Assembly: GCA_943324165.2 (NCBI GenBank) | Contig: CALPKO020000076.1 | Location: forward strand, 1 to 6,667 | Reading direction: 5' to 3' | DNA length: 6,667 nt | Source of the DNA: Bdellovibrio sp. ZAP7 | GTDB lineage: Bacteria; Bacteroidota; Bacteroidia; Flavobacteriales; Flavobacteriaceae | Shown here: positions 4,788 to 6,667 of the stretch, piece by piece | Position numbering within the stretch: the stretch's first letter is position 1 | Layout of the letters: each line of letters starts with the position of its first letter | The notes under the pieces: model-generated | Told to the model about the DNA's origin: nothing | The model's database searches: none | The model's input: only the letters and a program-made list of their open reading frames with translations | Translations under genes and position numbers: made by a program

Positions 4788-6422
4788 TTATGCCAACATC
4801 GTTACTGGATTTTCTAAATATTGTTTTAATGTTTGCAGAAATTGTGCGCCAGTTGCTCCATCAACGGTTCGGTGATCGCAAGCTAAAGTCACTTTCATGG
4901 TGTTTCCAACGACAATCTGCCCGTTTCTAACCACTGGTTTTTCTACGATTGCACCAACGGATAAAATTGCTGAATTGGGTTGATTGATAATAGAAGTGAA
5001 TTCTGTGATTCCAAACATACCAAGATTAGAAACCGTAAATGTGCTTCCGTCCATTTCTGCTGGTTGCAATTTCTTGTTTTTGGCTCTTCCTGCTAAATCT
5101 TTCACATTATTGCCAATTTGAGTCAAACTCATCAAATCTGTAAATTTCAAAACTGGTACTACAAGTCCATCCTCAACAGCCACTGCAACGCCCACATTTA
5201 CGTGGTGATTGATAATTGTTGCTTCTTCTTTCCATTGAGAATTTACTTTCGGATGTTTTTTCAAGGCCATTGCGCAGGCTTTAATTACCATGTCGTTAAA
5301 TGAAACTTTTGTGTCTGGAATTGCATTGATTGTAACCCTAGATTTCATTGCTTCATCCATTCCAACCTCAATGGTTAGATAAAAATGCGGTGCAGTAAAT
5401 ATTGATTCAGACAAACGTTTGGCTATCACCTTACGCATGGTTGAATTCTTAATTTCTTCTGAATAATTTTCTCCGGCTGGAACATAAGGTTTAACCGCGG
5501 TATTGTTTTCTAATTTTTCAACAACATGTTCTTGTACAGTTGAAGATGCAACATTTTTATAGTTTTCAATATCCGTTTTTATGATTCGACCATTTTCGCC
5601 AGAACCTTTCACTTGATTGATATTGATTCCTTTTTCTTCAGCAATTTTTTTAGCTAAAGGAGAAATAAAAATTCTTTGCCCATCAGAAACGGTTACATTT
5701 TCAGATTTCACTTCTGCTGAAGTAGTTGCTTCAATTTTTTCTTCTGTTTTTGGAACAGCAGAAGTGCCACCTTTTTTATAATTTTCAGCAATTCCAGATA
5801 CATCTGTTCCTTCAGGTCCGATAATTGCTAAAACGCTATCGACAGGAGCTGTTGCTCCTTCTTGAACACCAATGAATAATAAAGTTCCAGCGTTGAAAGA
5901 TTCAAATTCCATTGTAGCTTTATCGGTTTCGATTTCTGCCAAAATATCTCCTTCTGCCACTTTATCACCAATTTTTTTCAACCAAGTGGCTACTGTTCCA
6001 TCGGTCATTGTGTCTGATAGCCTTGGCATAGTAACGACAATAACTCCTTTAGGTAATTCAGTTGTTGTTTGTTGATTGTTTGTTGGGTGTTGACTTTTAT
6101 CTTCTACTTTTTCATTTTCTGAAACTAGCGGAATTGTTCCCCCATCGGGGGCTAGGGGGCTTATCAATCCAGAAATATCTTCCCCTTCTTTTCCAATAAT
6201 TGCTAAAAGTGAATCGACAGGTGCATTTTCACCTTCTGGAATGCCAATATATAATAAGGTACCGGCATTGAAAGATTCAAACTCCATAGTGGCTTTATCG
6301 GTTTCAATTTCTGCTAAAATATCGCCTTCACTAATTTTGTCGCCTACTTTTTTAAGCCAAGTTGCAACTGTTCCTTCCGTCATTGTATCGCTCAAACGCG
6401 GCATTGTGATTACTGTTGCCAT
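4788..6422 (-). CDS. pdhC: Pyruvate dehydrogenase complex E2, dihydrolipoamide acetyltransferase, with two lipoyl domains
   Basis: A 544-residue core subunit of the pyruvate dehydrogenase complex, transferring acetyl groups from E1 to CoA. Domain order: lipoyl domain 1 (about 3-83, lipoyl-lysine K43 in ETDKATMEF), a linker, lipoyl domain 2 (about 128-208, K168 in the same motif), a Thr/Glu-rich linker, the peripheral subunit-binding domain (about 251-289, ISPLAKKIAEEKGI to GRIIKTDI), and the catalytic domain (about 322-544) with DHRTVDG at 516-522, where H517 and D521 are catalytic. Two lipoyl domains and this length are usual in Flavobacteria. The ATG at 6422 starts 2 bp after the E1-alpha stop. 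Residues about 87-96 of the first linker are encoded by an unusual GC-rich hairpin sequence absent from the second linker. Confidence 0.96.
   Translation of the reverse strand: MATVITMPRLSDTMTEGTVATWLKKVGDKISEGDILAEIETDKATMEFESFNAGTLLYIGIPEGENAPVDSLLAIIGKEGEDISGLISPLAPDGGTIPLVSENEKVEDKSQHPTNNQQTTTELPKGVIVVTMPRLSDTMTDGTVATWLKKIGDKVAEGDILAEIETDKATMEFESFNAGTLLFIGVQEGATAPVDSVLAIIGPEGTDVSGIAENYKKGGTSAVPKTEEKIEATTSAEVKSENVTVSDGQRIFISPLAKKIAEEKGININQVKGSGENGRIIKTDIENYKNVASSTVQEHVVEKLENNTAVKPYVPAGENYSEEIKNSTMRKVIAKRLSESIFTAPHFYLTIEVGMDEAMKSRVTINAIPDTKVSFNDMVIKACAMALKKHPKVNSQWKEEATIINHHVNVGVAVAVEDGLVVPVLKFTDLMSLTQIGNNVKDLAGRAKNKKLQPAEMDGSTFTVSNLGMFGITEFTSIINQPNSAILSVGAIVEKPVVRNGQIVVGNTMKVTLACDHRTVDGATGAQFLQTLKQYLENPVTMLA
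6136..6162 (-). repeat. GC-rich palindromic element inside the pdhC linker
   Basis: CCCCC (6139-6143) and GGGGG (6147-6151) form a tight hairpin with a 3-nt loop, followed by a second GGGGG at 6155-6159. In an otherwise AT-rich gene this is a sharp composition jump. It encodes roughly SPLAPDGGT in frame. Similar short C5/G5 hairpins are, to my recollection, dispersed in Flavobacteria genomes; only one copy occurs in this window, so repeat status is inferred. Confidence 0.45.
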
Positions 6423-6424
6423 AA

Positions 6425-6667
6425 TTATAGTCTATGAGGAATAAATGGATAATTTTCTTGTTCGTAAACGACATCGTACAATTGTTGTACTTCTGGAAAT
6501 GGGGATTCTTCTGCAAATTTTACACATTCTTCAACCAAATCTTTTACTCTTTCGTCAATTGCTTCAATTTCTTCGTCTGTTGCATATTTTTGATCTTTAA
6601 TTATATCTAAAACTTGCGTTATTGGATCTATTTTTTTGTATTCTTCTACTTCATCTTTTGTGCGGTA
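6425..6667 (-). CDS. pdhA: Pyruvate dehydrogenase E1 component alpha subunit, C-terminal part (cut by window edge)
   Basis: The final 80 residues of an ORF that enters from the right edge of the window and stops at TAA (6425-6427). The readable parts YRTKDEVEEYKKIDPI, ATDEEIEAID and EESPFPEVQQLYDVVY, ending in YPFIPHRL, match the helical C-terminus of thiamine-diphosphate-dependent E1-alpha subunits of the pyruvate dehydrogenase complex: YRTKDEVEEYK is the end of the conserved phosphorylation-loop region and PFPEVQQLYDVVY the conserved tail. The E1 heterotetramer decarboxylates pyruvate and acetylates the lipoyl group of E2. Only 2 bp separate it from pdhC, so the two are one transcription unit and probably translationally coupled. 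The start and active-site region lie outside the window. Confidence 0.92.
   Translation of the reverse strand, partial: YRTKDEVEEYKKIDPITQVLDIIKDQKYATDEEIEAIDERVKDLVEECVKFAEESPFPEVQQLYDVVYEQENYPFIPHRL

Noticed and set aside
5872..6444. Two similar rightward ORFs (5872-6075 and 6241-6444) with a shared KVPALKDSNSIVALSVSISAKISPS stretch split over the pair
   Set aside because: They are antisense shadows of the two duplicated lipoyl domains of pdhC; their resemblance follows from that duplication.

Overview
The window comes from a low-GC Bacteroidota genome, most likely Flavobacterium or a close relative. Three things point there: the AT-rich composition, upstream motifs that fit the Bacteroidota -7 consensus TAnnTTTG (for example TATATTTG at 479-486 and TAAATTTG before manC on the minus strand), and proteins of recognisable flavobacterial type. 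These are a two-lipoyl pyruvate dehydrogenase E2 directly after E1-alpha, a single-domain ManC, and type II Cas1/Cas2.

Left part (1-500): the right-hand end of a CRISPR array with a 36-nt repeat and 30-nt spacer (66-nt period), the rest lying outside the window. The last repeat runs straight into a 105-bp tail ending in a strong hairpin with a T-tract. A 134-bp block made of most of the repeat plus this tail occurs again 240 bp downstream (60-193 and 300-433) with only two mismatches. The block reads repeat/anti-repeat, hairpins, terminator, which is the layout of a tracrRNA gene. Which copy is functional, and on which strand, cannot be settled from sequence alone. The 107 bp between the copies hold two further nested inverted repeats.

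Middle part (501-2225): a rightward antitoxin/RelE-ParE-type toxin pair with its own promoter and a likely operator, converging on a leftward cas1-cas2 pair. The toxin and cas2 stop codons overlap. Cas1 and Cas2 have the features of type II systems, but no cas9 lies upstream of cas1. The next gene there is manC, so any effector must be to the left of the array or elsewhere. Spacer acquisition genes, TA module, tracrRNA-like copies and array end are therefore packed into about 2.2 kb beside housekeeping genes.

Right part (2310-6667): ordinary leftward chromosomal genes. These are manC (GDP-mannose synthesis), a SprT-like metalloprotease and a short-chain dehydrogenase spaced 9 bp apart, then a rho-independent terminator closing the pyruvate dehydrogenase operon (3' end of pdhA, then pdhC). 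The pdhC linker carries an in-frame GC-rich hairpin sequence that looks like an inserted dispersed repeat.

The most interesting region is 1-1010: the repeat-anchored duplication, the palindrome-rich segment between the copies, and the TA pair wedged between array and cas2.
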